A stretch of DNA of 5,644 nucleotides from Desulfobacterales bacterium (GTDB lineage Bacteria > Desulfobacterota > Desulfobacteria > Desulfobacterales > C00003060). Position numbers and translations under genes: made by a program. The DNA lies in NCBI GenBank assembly GCA_030613145.1, contig JAUWMM010000149.1, positions 1 through 5,644 on the forward strand, read 5' to 3'. Shown piece by piece: positions 1 to 5,638 of this stretch. Numbering within the stretch: the stretch's first letter is position 1; every line of letters starts with the position of its first letter. Under the pieces are notes generated by a model, which was not told the origin of the DNA, did no database searches, and was given only the letters and a program-made list of their open reading frames with translations.

Positions 1-1
1 A

Positions 2-379
2 TCTGTTCCAGAGATTGATTCTCTTCCCCTTCATCTGGGTGGGCCTGTGCATACCAGCCAAATCTTTATAGTGCATGGACCCCCATTTGGCTGGGAAGCG
101 TGCCGTCCGGTGACTCAGTCCCTTGCCCTGAGCAATTCAAAGGACCTTTTGGAAAGGCTTGCTAAAGCACAAGGGCCAGAATCTTTTATTATCACCTTGG
201 GATGCGCAGCGTGGGGCCCCGGACAACTAGAATCCGAGATCATGGCCAATGCCTGGTTGACCTGTCCTGCCAGTGAGACTGTCCTTTTCGAAACCCCTGT
301 GGATATGCGATGGGAGAAGGCCGCCAGACTCATGGGAATTGATGTAAGGCTTCTTACCGGAGCCGCCGGCCATGCGTGA
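2..379 (+). CDS. YqgE/AlgH family protein (UPF0301), 5'-truncated by window edge
   Basis: The frame is open from base 2 and ends at TGA 377-379, giving 125 residues. YqgE proteins are usually about 185-190 residues, so roughly the first 60 lie outside the window. Family hallmarks are visible: HLGGPV near residues 11-16, the signature WGPGQLE at about 71-77, NAWL at 83-86, a TP...RW segment, and the terminal AGHA (122-125). The GTG at 47 is the valine of the GGPV motif, so it is internal and not a start. The family is a compact alpha/beta fold. Its biochemical role is unsettled; the AlgH name comes from a link to alginate regulation in Pseudomonas, which should not be transferred here. No other gene of a recognisable operon is seen upstream. 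The gene is followed by 176 bp of non-coding DNA with a palindromic repeat, so it is probably transcribed separately from the HD genes. Confidence 0.93.
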   Translation, partial: SVPEIDSLPLHLGGPVHTSQIFIVHGPPFGWEACRPVTQSLALSNSKDLLERLAKAQGPESFIITLGCAAWGPGQLESEIMANAWLTCPASETVLFETPVDMRWEKAARLMGIDVRLLTGAAGHA

Positions 380-407
380 TCCCAAGGGGCTCCGAAGAAT
401 GTCTAAT

Positions 408-506
408 GTGAGCTAAAGTGTCTAAAATGCCTAAAGTTAAAGGAACAAGACCAAGTTTTCTTAGTGGTATAGATTCAGTTCCTTCACTTTAGGCATTTTA
501 GTTCAC
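408..506. repeat. Imperfect palindromic repeat with CTAAAGTG-like units
   Basis: The left arm (408-446) and right arm (478-506) are inverted copies around a 31-base loop. CTAAAATGCCTAAAGT (422-437) pairs perfectly with 486-501, and AAGGAAC (440-446) pairs with GTTCCTT (478-484). The outer ends GTGA (408-411) and TCAC (503-506) also match, but the left arm carries about ten extra bases. Each arm is itself built of near-repeats of CTAAAGTG (CTAAAGTG, CTAAAATG, CTAAAGTT). It fills most of the 380-555 gap between the YqgE gene and the HD gene. It resembles non-autonomous palindromic repeats scattered in deltaproteobacterial genomes. It could also end transcription of the upstream gene, though no clear T-run follows the stem. 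A weak promoter-like AATAAT lies at 510-515, with no good -35 box. Confidence 0.75.
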
Positions 507-555
507 TTGAATAATGGTACCCTTCGCGACCAAATAAGACAAGCCACTACCTCTT

Positions 556-1212
556 GTGGCACGTAATTTGACTATGCATCAGATTGAGGACATCAAGGCT
601 TTTACCGTTAGATGCTTTTTCAATGCCCGTGGCAGCCATGACTGGGATCACACTCAGCGGGTGCACAACCTGTGTATGCATATTGGCCGGGTTGAGGGGG
701 CAGATTTGGAAGCATTGGAGATTGCCGCCTACCTTCATGATGTTGGAAGGTCATACGAAGATGAGTCAAAGGGAGTGGTTTGCCACGCGGAAAAAGGAGC
801 AGAGATAGCCCGTAATCTGTTGGCGGAATACCCGATTTCTGATGAGCGAAAGGCAAATATCATCCACTGCATTCGATCTCACAGGTTCCGAGGAAACCAC
901 CAGCCAGAGAGCCTTGAGGCCAACGTACTTTTTGATGCTGACAAACTGGATGCCATAGGTGCTGTGGGCATCGCCAGGGCCTTCCTCTTTGCAGGCGAGG
1001 TGGGGGCAAAGCTCCACAACCCTTATGTCCAGCCGGAGGAAACGGAACCGTACAGCAAGGAAGACACGGGTTACCGGGAGTACAAGCTAAAACTTTCAAG
1101 GATCAAAGACCGCATGCTTACGGTAGAAGGCCGACGCATTGCTAAAGAGCGGCACGCATTCATGGAGATGTTTTTTCACAGGCTTACCGAGGAATATGAG
1201 GGAGATAAATAG
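556..1212 (+). CDS. HD-domain phosphohydrolase (YpgQ/YedJ-like)
   Basis: A 218-residue soluble protein with the H...HD...D metal-binding pattern of the HD superfamily. H32 lies in the SHDWDHTQRVHN segment, H61-D62 in YLHDVGR, supporting histidines are H77 and H109, and the closing aspartate is in FDADKLD (D127/D129). The HDWDH start and DADKLDAIG end are typical of the YpgQ/YedJ group; some members hydrolyse nucleotides, but the substrate here is unknown. The start is uncertain. GTG 556, TTG 568 and ATG 574 are all in frame and none has a good Shine-Dalgarno sequence. A small stem (GCCAC 543-547 with GTGGC 556-560) covers the GTG. A stop at 535-537 limits the frame upstream. The second HD gene follows after 12 bp, so the two are probably co-transcribed. 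Confidence 0.88.
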   Translation: MARNLTMHQIEDIKAFTVRCFFNARGSHDWDHTQRVHNLCMHIGRVEGADLEALEIAAYLHDVGRSYEDESKGVVCHAEKGAEIARNLLAEYPISDERKANIIHCIRSHRFRGNHQPESLEANVLFDADKLDAIGAVGIARAFLFAGEVGAKLHNPYVQPEETEPYSKEDTGYREYKLKLSRIKDRMLTVEGRRIAKERHAFMEMFFHRLTEEYEGDK

Positions 1213-1214
1213 CT

Positions 1215-1220
1215 GAGGAG
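1215..1220 (+). promoter_or_regulatory. Ribosome binding site deciding a TTG start
   Basis: GAGGAG sits 4 bases before TTG 1225, in the 12-bp gap after the preceding stop codon (1210-1212). It is the only strong Shine-Dalgarno sequence near the beginning of this frame and therefore fixes the unusual TTG start of the second HD gene. Confidence 0.7.
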
Positions 1221-1224
1221 TCTA

Positions 1225-1770
1225 TTGATACCCACAAGGGAACAATGTCTTGAGTTTTTCCGCCGATACGAGATGTTGCCACACATTGTGAGGCACAGCG
1301 AGCTGGTGGCAGACGTGGCCATGCTTATTGCCCGCAAGTTGAACATTGGTGGACAGCACCTTGACCTTGCCCTGGTGGAGGCAGGAGCCTTGCTCCATGA
1401 TATCACAAAGACCACATGCATCAAGACCAAGGAAAACCACGCTCAAACCGGAGGCGAACTACTTGCCTCGTTAGGCTATCCTGCAGTGGCCAATATCGTG
1501 CGCCAGCATATCTGTCTTGATCCAGGCTCATCTGACCTGAATGCTGTAACTGAGGTAGAGGTTATCAACTACGCAGATAAACGTGTCAAGCACGAAGAGG
1601 TGGTAGACATCGAGGAGAGGTTTCGGGACGTGCTGGAGAGATATGTCAAGAAATTACCCGGCCTTCAGGCCCGCTTTAAACAAGTTCAAGTCGAAACCCA
1701 ACTTCTGGAACAAAAGATATTTTCAAAGATCGATATCTCTCCCGAGCAACTTAACGATATTCTTTCGTAA
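1225..1770 (+). CDS. HDIG-type HD-domain phosphohydrolase
   Basis: A 181-residue predicted metal-dependent phosphohydrolase. The full HD-superfamily ligand set is visible: H24 (HIVRHSELVA), H58-D59 (LLHDIT), H72 (NHAQTGG), H95 (RQHI) and D118 (YADKR). The spacing and the NHAQ and ADKR motifs match the small HDIG-domain proteins, although the HDIG tetrad itself reads HDIT here. The last ~45 residues are charged and probably helical. The TTG start is chosen for its GAGGAG ribosome binding site 4 bases upstream. The gene directly follows another HD protein of a different subfamily, with only 12 bp between them, so both probably form an operon. They share little beyond the metal-site motifs, so a recent duplication is unlikely. 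The substrate cannot be read from the sequence; nucleotides or phosphorylated signalling molecules are the usual ones for this superfamily. The stop at 1768-1770 abuts a palindromic repeat. Confidence 0.85.
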   Translation: MIPTREQCLEFFRRYEMLPHIVRHSELVADVAMLIARKLNIGGQHLDLALVEAGALLHDITKTTCIKTKENHAQTGGELLASLGYPAVANIVRQHICLDPGSSDLNAVTEVEVINYADKRVKHEEVVDIEERFRDVLERYVKKLPGLQARFKQVQVETQLLEQKIFSKIDISPEQLNDILS

Positions 1771-1906
1771 CCGTTCACGCGCATTTCTTTTCGTCATTGC
1801 GAGGAGTCCGTCTCAGGCGGACGACGAAGCAATCTCCGAGATACTAACCATGAGATTGCTTCGCTCCGCTCGCAATGACAAAAGGCATATTGAGCTCTGT
1901 GAACGG
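1771..1906. repeat. MITE-like nested palindrome (GTCATTGCGAG / GCAATCT type)
   Basis: Three nested inverted pairs share one centre. CCGTTCAC (1771-1778) pairs with GTGAACGG (1899-1906), GTCATTGCGAG (1793-1803) with CTCGCAATGAC (1869-1879), and CGAAGCAATCTC (1825-1836) with GAGATTGCTTCG (1852-1863), around a 15-base loop. The left arm carries an extra small hairpin, GTCCG 1806-1810 with CGGAC 1818-1822, not matched on the right. Elements with these core words recur in many copies in deltaproteobacterial and other environmental genomes and behave like non-autonomous mobile repeats. It begins at the first base after the HDIG gene stop and lies between two convergent genes. With the T-run at 1912-1917 it may serve as a terminator for the plus-strand genes. 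No transposase is present. Confidence 0.85.
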
Positions 1907-1917
1907 ATACATTTTTT

Positions 1918-3192
1918 CTAATCGGAACAAGCAATCTCTTTGAGGGCGGCCATGATCAGGTCATGCTCATCTGAGCTGTAGATTTCTGTATCGAACATAT
2001 GGTCGAGCTCCAGCCCGTCTCTGACTACATCCGTCATCTTGCGACCCAGGATCATAATATCCGTATAAGGGAGAACAGAGGATACCATGTTTACATCCGC
2101 AGGTCCGGTTACTCTCCTCAAGCTGTCTGCTTGATCCGAAAGGGCTTTCCAGATCTTCTGTTTGACCTTGATAGCGGGGACATCTCTGAAGTCTTCGGAT
2201 TCGTAAAAGGATGCCAGCCCTTCCAAGCCTTCCGGTTTGCCGCCGTAATGGTTCCACAGAGCGACGGGAAGGTCTATCTTTTGACCGGACCAGAAACCTT
2301 CAAGGCTCCGCTTTTGTCCCTTCCGTCCTACACTATGATATTTCATGCCGAGCCTGACCAGGTCCCTCAGGTGTCTTGTAGATCGTTGTTGGAGTTGCTG
2401 CTGATCTTTCAGGGCGGCTTCATCGTATCTAATCCTGAGCCGTGTGGAAAGGGACTCAGGATCACCTTGTTGGCCCGCCGCCCCAGGTTTTTCGGCAATG
2501 GCCAACATGCCTTTGAATACAACAGATGATCGCTTCTTCATGATTGCATTGACCGTTTCCTTCTGAAACGCGTCCTGCCAAAACTTTCGGTAGTTCACCG
2601 GACCATTGCCATTGATGAAGCCACGAAGGGCCCTGAAGATTTGAAAGTCTTCTATGGATTGACTATGCTTGAATGACATGCCTTCCGAAAGCTTTCTGAT
2701 GATGTTAAGCCCCTCCCAGGCCTGAGTGCCTCCCATCTCAAGGGATTCACGATGAAAACTGTCTTCAGGATATATGAGGTTCCCGTTCTTGACCAGTGCC
2801 ATGACCTCCTGGTACAGGGCCTCAGAGTTTGCTGCTGCGGGCTCGGTAAGCCGCTGCCCCAGGGCGTGCCCGACGATATTTTCAATGACAGGGGTATCCA
2901 GATACAGGACTGGTATAGGAGAACGTTCCCCCCGAACCGTGGAAAGCTTCCGGCTTAGCACCTTTCTCTGCCGGCCTTCCGGCAGGGAATCGATTCTTTG
3001 TTTCAAACTGCCGTCCAGTTGATCAAAGATCTCATCGGCATATGCACGCGCCCCCTTATCGAGGCGCTTATAATGCTTGACGATATATTCGTGAAATTGC
3101 TGCCACACATGATCCGACATCCCACCTTGCTTAGAGGGAATACCCGAAGATAGCTTATCCAAATATTGCCTGATATGTTTTTTCGTAATCAT
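1918..3192 (-). CDS. Predicted PIN-like domain protein, possible nuclease
   Basis: A 424-residue protein without signal peptide or membrane segment. Residues 1-90 are basic and probably helical. From about 93 a PIN-like pattern appears: strand plus first acid in PVLYLDTPVIEN (D99), a helix-borne acid in SFHRESLEM (E149), and near the C-terminus PADVNMVSSVLPYTDIMILG (D366, D378), followed by a strand around TEIYSS. The ending LPY-x-D then R-K-M resembles PIN-like proteins that normally read 'LPYxD...(T/V)D(R/K)'. The second aspartate of that pattern is a glycine here (G383), so activity is not certain. Residues 155-340 form a long insertion relative to a ~130-residue PIN domain, including a Q-rich stretch at about 264-269. 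The ATG at 3192 has only a weak ribosome binding site; ATG at residue 25 (after AAGG) is an alternative. It is convergent with the HD operon and has the same orientation as the SLOG-like gene 182 bp upstream. A PIN family is my reading from motifs, not a search. Confidence 0.6.
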   Translation of the reverse strand: MITKKHIRQYLDKLSSGIPSKQGGMSDHVWQQFHEYIVKHYKRLDKGARAYADEIFDQLDGSLKQRIDSLPEGRQRKVLSRKLSTVRGERSPIPVLYLDTPVIENIVGHALGQRLTEPAAANSEALYQEVMALVKNGNLIYPEDSFHRESLEMGGTQAWEGLNIIRKLSEGMSFKHSQSIEDFQIFRALRGFINGNGPVNYRKFWQDAFQKETVNAIMKKRSSVVFKGMLAIAEKPGAAGQQGDPESLSTRLRIRYDEAALKDQQQLQQRSTRHLRDLVRLGMKYHSVGRKGQKRSLEGFWSGQKIDLPVALWNHYGGKPEGLEGLASFYESEDFRDVPAIKVKQKIWKALSDQADSLRRVTGPADVNMVSSVLPYTDIMILGRKMTDVVRDGLELDHMFDTEIYSSDEHDLIMAALKEIACSD

Positions 3193-3263
3193 GCCTACAG
3201 CTTTGAAGAAAATGTATTTCCATAAGTTAAAGGTTCGGTCTGGAAATCCGACACGAAAAGACC

Positions 3264-3314
3264 TATCACGAAAGCACGAAAAAGATTTTAGGTTTATTTC
3301 GTGTTTTCGTGATA
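3264..3314. repeat. Inverted repeat of CACGAAA units
   Basis: TATCACGAAAGCACGAAA (3264-3281) pairs with 3297-3314 at 17 of 18 positions around a 15-base loop. Each arm contains two CACGAAA words, and a further CACGAAA stands at 3252-3258. It lies in the 182-bp gap between two minus-strand genes. It is downstream of the SLOG-like gene, so it could act as a terminator or processing site for it. No clean T-run follows the stem in that direction, so an intrinsic terminator is not proven. It may equally be a dispersed repeat. The rest of 3193-3374 holds nothing else I can name. Confidence 0.7.
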
Positions 3315-3374
3315 GAGTGACTAATTTGAATGTTCTAACCGCACAGTTTGAAATCTTTTTCTGAAAGTCTACAG

Positions 3375-5186
3375 TTACCAGGTTTCATTCACTGAGACTT
3401 CGTGGATCATTTTGTCTTCTGATCCGAAGTGTCGGCACAGCGTCGTGAAGATCTCGGAGCCATATTTGATAAAATAGCAACTTTCAAAAACCTTGGGATC
3501 CACCATCCCCTCAGATGCCAGATGGTTGAGCCAGCCCTGAAGGGGCTTGTAGAATTTTCCTACAAATATTTGCGGCTTGTAATGCCCAATGCCGAGTTTC
3601 TTCTTCACAAAAGTAATAGCGTTTTCAAGATTGGTCCCCACCCCGCCTTTAAAATAGATATCTGCCTCAGTGGTTTCAGACAAGATCTCCTGTCTTTCCA
3701 GCAAGTCATTTCGGGCAAGATACACTGCAAAATCGACGTGGGGATGAATGTCTACCCCTGGAATCTTCCAGTACACGGCTCCGGAAAGCATCCCCAGAGA
3801 AGCCGTGGTTTCGGATACAAAGGACATCACACTTCCAGTGTTGCCGCCGGTGAGGATGCCGCAGATGCCGCCGTGGAAGTCCTTGAAGGACTTGATGCTG
3901 TCCACAATTTCTTTTTGTGTGTCGGCATCTACATCCCCTGCTGTTCCATAAATCGCAGCGAGCTTTCTTGAGCTGAAGGCCTCATTGAATGAGGGTATCA
4001 CCGAAGACCTCATAAAGAATTGCTTATATAAGACCAGGTCCCCCTGCAAGGGGTTCTTCCAGTAAATATCTACACCCATATCCTGAAGCGTATTCATAAA
4101 AACAAGGTCTTCGGACCTGAAAAAATATTCCTCCTCAGGGGCCCTCCTGAAGGTCAAGTCCCTGATGAAACCCAGGTCGGCAGCCACAATGAGGTAGGAT
4201 GCAAGGCGTTCGCTGGGGAAATCCTGGAGTATGAGAGATGTGTTAGGCTTCAGTTCATGCAGGAGTTTATCATACCTTTTATTTAGCTTGATGAATTTTT
4301 GTCTTCCAGTGTCACTGATGGCTGCGATGGTGTTTTCATCTACAGCCCGCTCTTCATAAAGTCTCTCCAGGGAGGAGGATTTCAGGTCAATATAGAAGCT
4401 CTTTTTCGTACTGTATTGCTTCCCGGCCGGTTTATAAACTTCAAAATGAATCTTCTCCTTGACGATGTCTTTTTCTCCTCCCATCAGCTCAAGATATATA
4501 ATCCCATTGGTGTGTTTACTCCCGACCCTCGCATCTGTGTGTTCCGGATCAAGAATATAAATTTCGTTTTGCTGTGTAAAAAGGGTGGTATGGGATATCA
4601 CCCCGCTTCCCGCCGGCACGATGATCTGATCTACTCTTTGCTCAGGCTGAACAAAATAGAGATCTTCACGAGGAATCCTTTTCATCACTGCGGCTTTCAG
4701 ATAATCGGGCGTCAAGACCCTATGATTGGGAAGATGGACAAAGGGCATAACCGGTACAGCCAAGATGCCTTCCTCCAGTACCTTGGTTCCTTTAGGAACG
4801 ATGATAGTACGGTTTGAAATAAGGTTGATCAACTCCTCGGCAGAGTATTTCAGCTCAGGGTTTTTCAAATAGATCTTCCCGACTTCCAGGGCGGGTGTCA
4901 TCAACTGATCGATAGTAAGGCCTGCCGAATATTCGGCAATGTAAAACCAGAATCTGGCTTCATAGGAGATCTTGTTGCCTTTCAGTTCAAAATCACCCAG
5001 CTTCTCCTGATTGATGCCGAGCCTGGCCTTTGTACTGTGCAGATCAGTTGTCAGGCAGTCCTGGTTGCGCAGGAAATACTGCATCTGTTCATCCTCAAGG
5101 TGTGCCGAGGCTACCGCGACAACCTCAGTGGCATCAGCACGAATAATATTTTCAATCTTGCAGTCAGGGCTTTCGTTCAGGGACAC
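3375..5186 (-). CDS. Large protein with C-terminal LOG/SLOG-like Rossmann domain
   Basis: A 603-residue protein predicted cytosolic. About residues 405-595 look like a LOG-type ('lysine decarboxylase-like') Rossmann domain: first strand RKLAAIYGTAG (407-417), LTGGNTGSVM (445-454) in place of the usual GGGxxGLM, and GGVGTNLE (514-521), which fits the family GGxGTxxE. Counting back from that motif, R498 (LLERQ) occupies the place of the conserved Arg of the MHERK motif, so the Arg/Glu pair (R498, E521) is kept. LOG proteins release cytokinins from nucleotides; the wider SLOG superfamily binds or processes nucleotide derivatives. Residues 1-400 match nothing I recognise; they contain two IIVPxG segments (about 128 and 188). 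The GTG start at 5186 is chosen because GGAGGT lies 6 bases upstream. An in-frame GTG at 5321 would add 45 residues, but these would read through a perfect hairpin and have no convincing ribosome binding site. The function is unknown. Confidence 0.75.
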   Translation of the reverse strand: MSLNESPDCKIENIIRADATEVVAVASAHLEDEQMQYFLRNQDCLTTDLHSTKARLGINQEKLGDFELKGNKISYEARFWFYIAEYSAGLTIDQLMTPALEVGKIYLKNPELKYSAEELINLISNRTIIVPKGTKVLEEGILAVPVMPFVHLPNHRVLTPDYLKAAVMKRIPREDLYFVQPEQRVDQIIVPAGSGVISHTTLFTQQNEIYILDPEHTDARVGSKHTNGIIYLELMGGEKDIVKEKIHFEVYKPAGKQYSTKKSFYIDLKSSSLERLYEERAVDENTIAAISDTGRQKFIKLNKRYDKLLHELKPNTSLILQDFPSERLASYLIVAADLGFIRDLTFRRAPEEEYFFRSEDLVFMNTLQDMGVDIYWKNPLQGDLVLYKQFFMRSSVIPSFNEAFSSRKLAAIYGTAGDVDADTQKEIVDSIKSFKDFHGGICGILTGGNTGSVMSFVSETTASLGMLSGAVYWKIPGVDIHPHVDFAVYLARNDLLERQEILSETTEADIYFKGGVGTNLENAITFVKKKLGIGHYKPQIFVGKFYKPLQGWLNHLASEGMVDPKVFESCYFIKYGSEIFTTLCRHFGSEDKMIHEVSVNETW

Positions 5187-5192
5187 AATAGA

Positions 5193-5198
5193 ACCTCC
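5193..5198 (-). promoter_or_regulatory. Ribosome binding site of the SLOG-like gene
   Basis: On the minus strand GGAGGT is followed by the 6-base spacer TCTATT and then GTG (5186-5184). This is an ideal Shine-Dalgarno arrangement and places the start 45 codons downstream of the longest possible frame. Confidence 0.82.
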
Positions 5199-5208
5199 AA
5201 GAAAGGCT

Positions 5209-5235
5209 GCACAGGGCGGATGAACCGCCCTGTGC
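5209..5235 (-). promoter_or_regulatory. Perfect 11-bp GC-rich hairpin in the leader of the SLOG-like gene
   Basis: GCACAGGGCGG and its exact complement CCGCCCTGTGC flank a 5-base loop. In the minus-strand transcript the stem ends 10 bases before the GGAGGT ribosome binding site and is followed by AGCCTTTCTT, a poor T-rich run. It may be an attenuator-like or mRNA-stabilising hairpin, or as DNA a palindromic operator. No competing antiterminator or leader peptide was found. Confidence 0.6.
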
Positions 5236-5305
5236 GGTCTGTTGATAGCCACAATGTATTTTGTCACACTACCGAAAATACCATATTTTATCAACCTGTT
5301 TATCC

Positions 5306-5335
5306 CAAATTTTCTTGACACAAATTTTCTTGACA
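5306..5335. repeat. Perfect 15-bp tandem repeat, two units
   Basis: CAAATTTTCTTGACA occurs twice head to tail (5306-5320 and 5321-5335). Each copy ends in TTGACA on the plus strand, a consensus -35 hexamer. The second TTGACA has TGTAAC 15 bases on, a poor -10 at short spacing, so a plus-strand promoter is only possible. On the minus strand the repeat lies upstream of the hairpin in the leader of the SLOG-like gene and could be a paired regulator site. The remaining 5336-5471 shows no gene or clear motif. Confidence 0.6.
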
Positions 5336-5471
5336 GTTGCCCACTACGGGTGTAACGAACTCTTATTGCGTCGAAAAAGAGACATTACCAAGTTTTTGTG
5401 CTACCCTTTGAAAAAACCAAGGAATCTCATAATTTCAGAAGGTTGGGTGAGGTTTTCCTCCTAATACCAAG

Positions 5472-5618
5472 ATGGAGGCAGTAGCTATAGAAAAGAGTAT
5501 GTGGAAGTTATTCCTCATATTGACCTTTACGACTATCGGGATCATGATAGATTTCAAGAAACTGGCCGAAGCCAAGTTCGGCAAAATGGCTGGGCTCCAT
5601 TATGTTGCACTCTTTTAG
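5472..5618 (+). pseudogene. 48-codon membrane ORF, possibly the C-terminal remnant of a YeiH-like transporter
   Basis: ATG 5472 to TAG 5616-5618 encodes 48 residues. There is one hydrophobic span, about residues 11-25 (WKLFLILTFTTIGIM), followed by IDFKKLAEA. That arrangement, a membrane helix running into a 'G-x-x-x-DF-x-x-L' segment, resembles the C-terminal end of YeiH-type putative sulfate exporters (~330-550 residues). Nothing in the three frames upstream continues the similarity, and an in-frame TGA lies at 5448-5450. No Shine-Dalgarno sequence precedes ATG 5472 or the in-frame ATG at 5499. A decayed gene tail is therefore the preferred reading; a genuine small membrane protein is the alternative. 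The next gene begins 20 bp downstream. Confidence 0.35.
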
Positions 5619-5626
5619 ACGTGTAC

Positions 5627-5633
5627 AGGAGGT
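5627..5633 (+). promoter_or_regulatory. Strong ribosome binding site of the gene entering at 5639
   Basis: AGGAGGT, a near-perfect anti-16S complement, is followed by the 5-base spacer CTAAG and ATG 5639. It shows that a gene starts at the right edge of the window. Confidence 0.8.
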
Positions 5634-5638
5634 CTAAG

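Noticed and set aside
47..379. Complete 110-residue gene starting at GTG 47
   Set aside because: The frame is open upstream to the window edge and the GTG encodes the valine of the YqgE GGPV motif, so the gene is truncated and not complete.
408..506. CRISPR-like array from repeated CTAAAGTG words
   Set aside because: The units are about 8 bases long, inverted and without regular spacers; this is a palindromic repeat.
1643..1921. 92-residue ORF running through the palindromic repeat
   Set aside because: It overlaps the HDIG gene out of frame, then translates the repeat itself; no support as a gene.
1999..2529. 176-residue plus-strand ORF
   Set aside because: It lies wholly inside the PIN-like gene on the other strand and shows no recognisable motif or ribosome binding site; taken as a shadow.
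3429..3971. 180-residue plus-strand ORF
   Set aside because: It is antisense to the LOG-like domain, whose motifs make the minus strand clearly coding.
4299..4817. 172-residue plus-strand ORF
   Set aside because: It is antisense to the large minus-strand protein, without a start signal or protein-like motifs.
5236..5300. Minus-strand sigma-70 promoter (TTGATA at 5294-5289 with a TAGTGT box)
   Set aside because: The -35-like box is good, but the -10 candidate matches the consensus at only three of six positions, so it is not listed as a feature.
5565..5582. GCCGAA/TTCGGC hairpin
   Set aside because: A 6-bp stem inside the small ORF with no T-run after it; easily due to chance.
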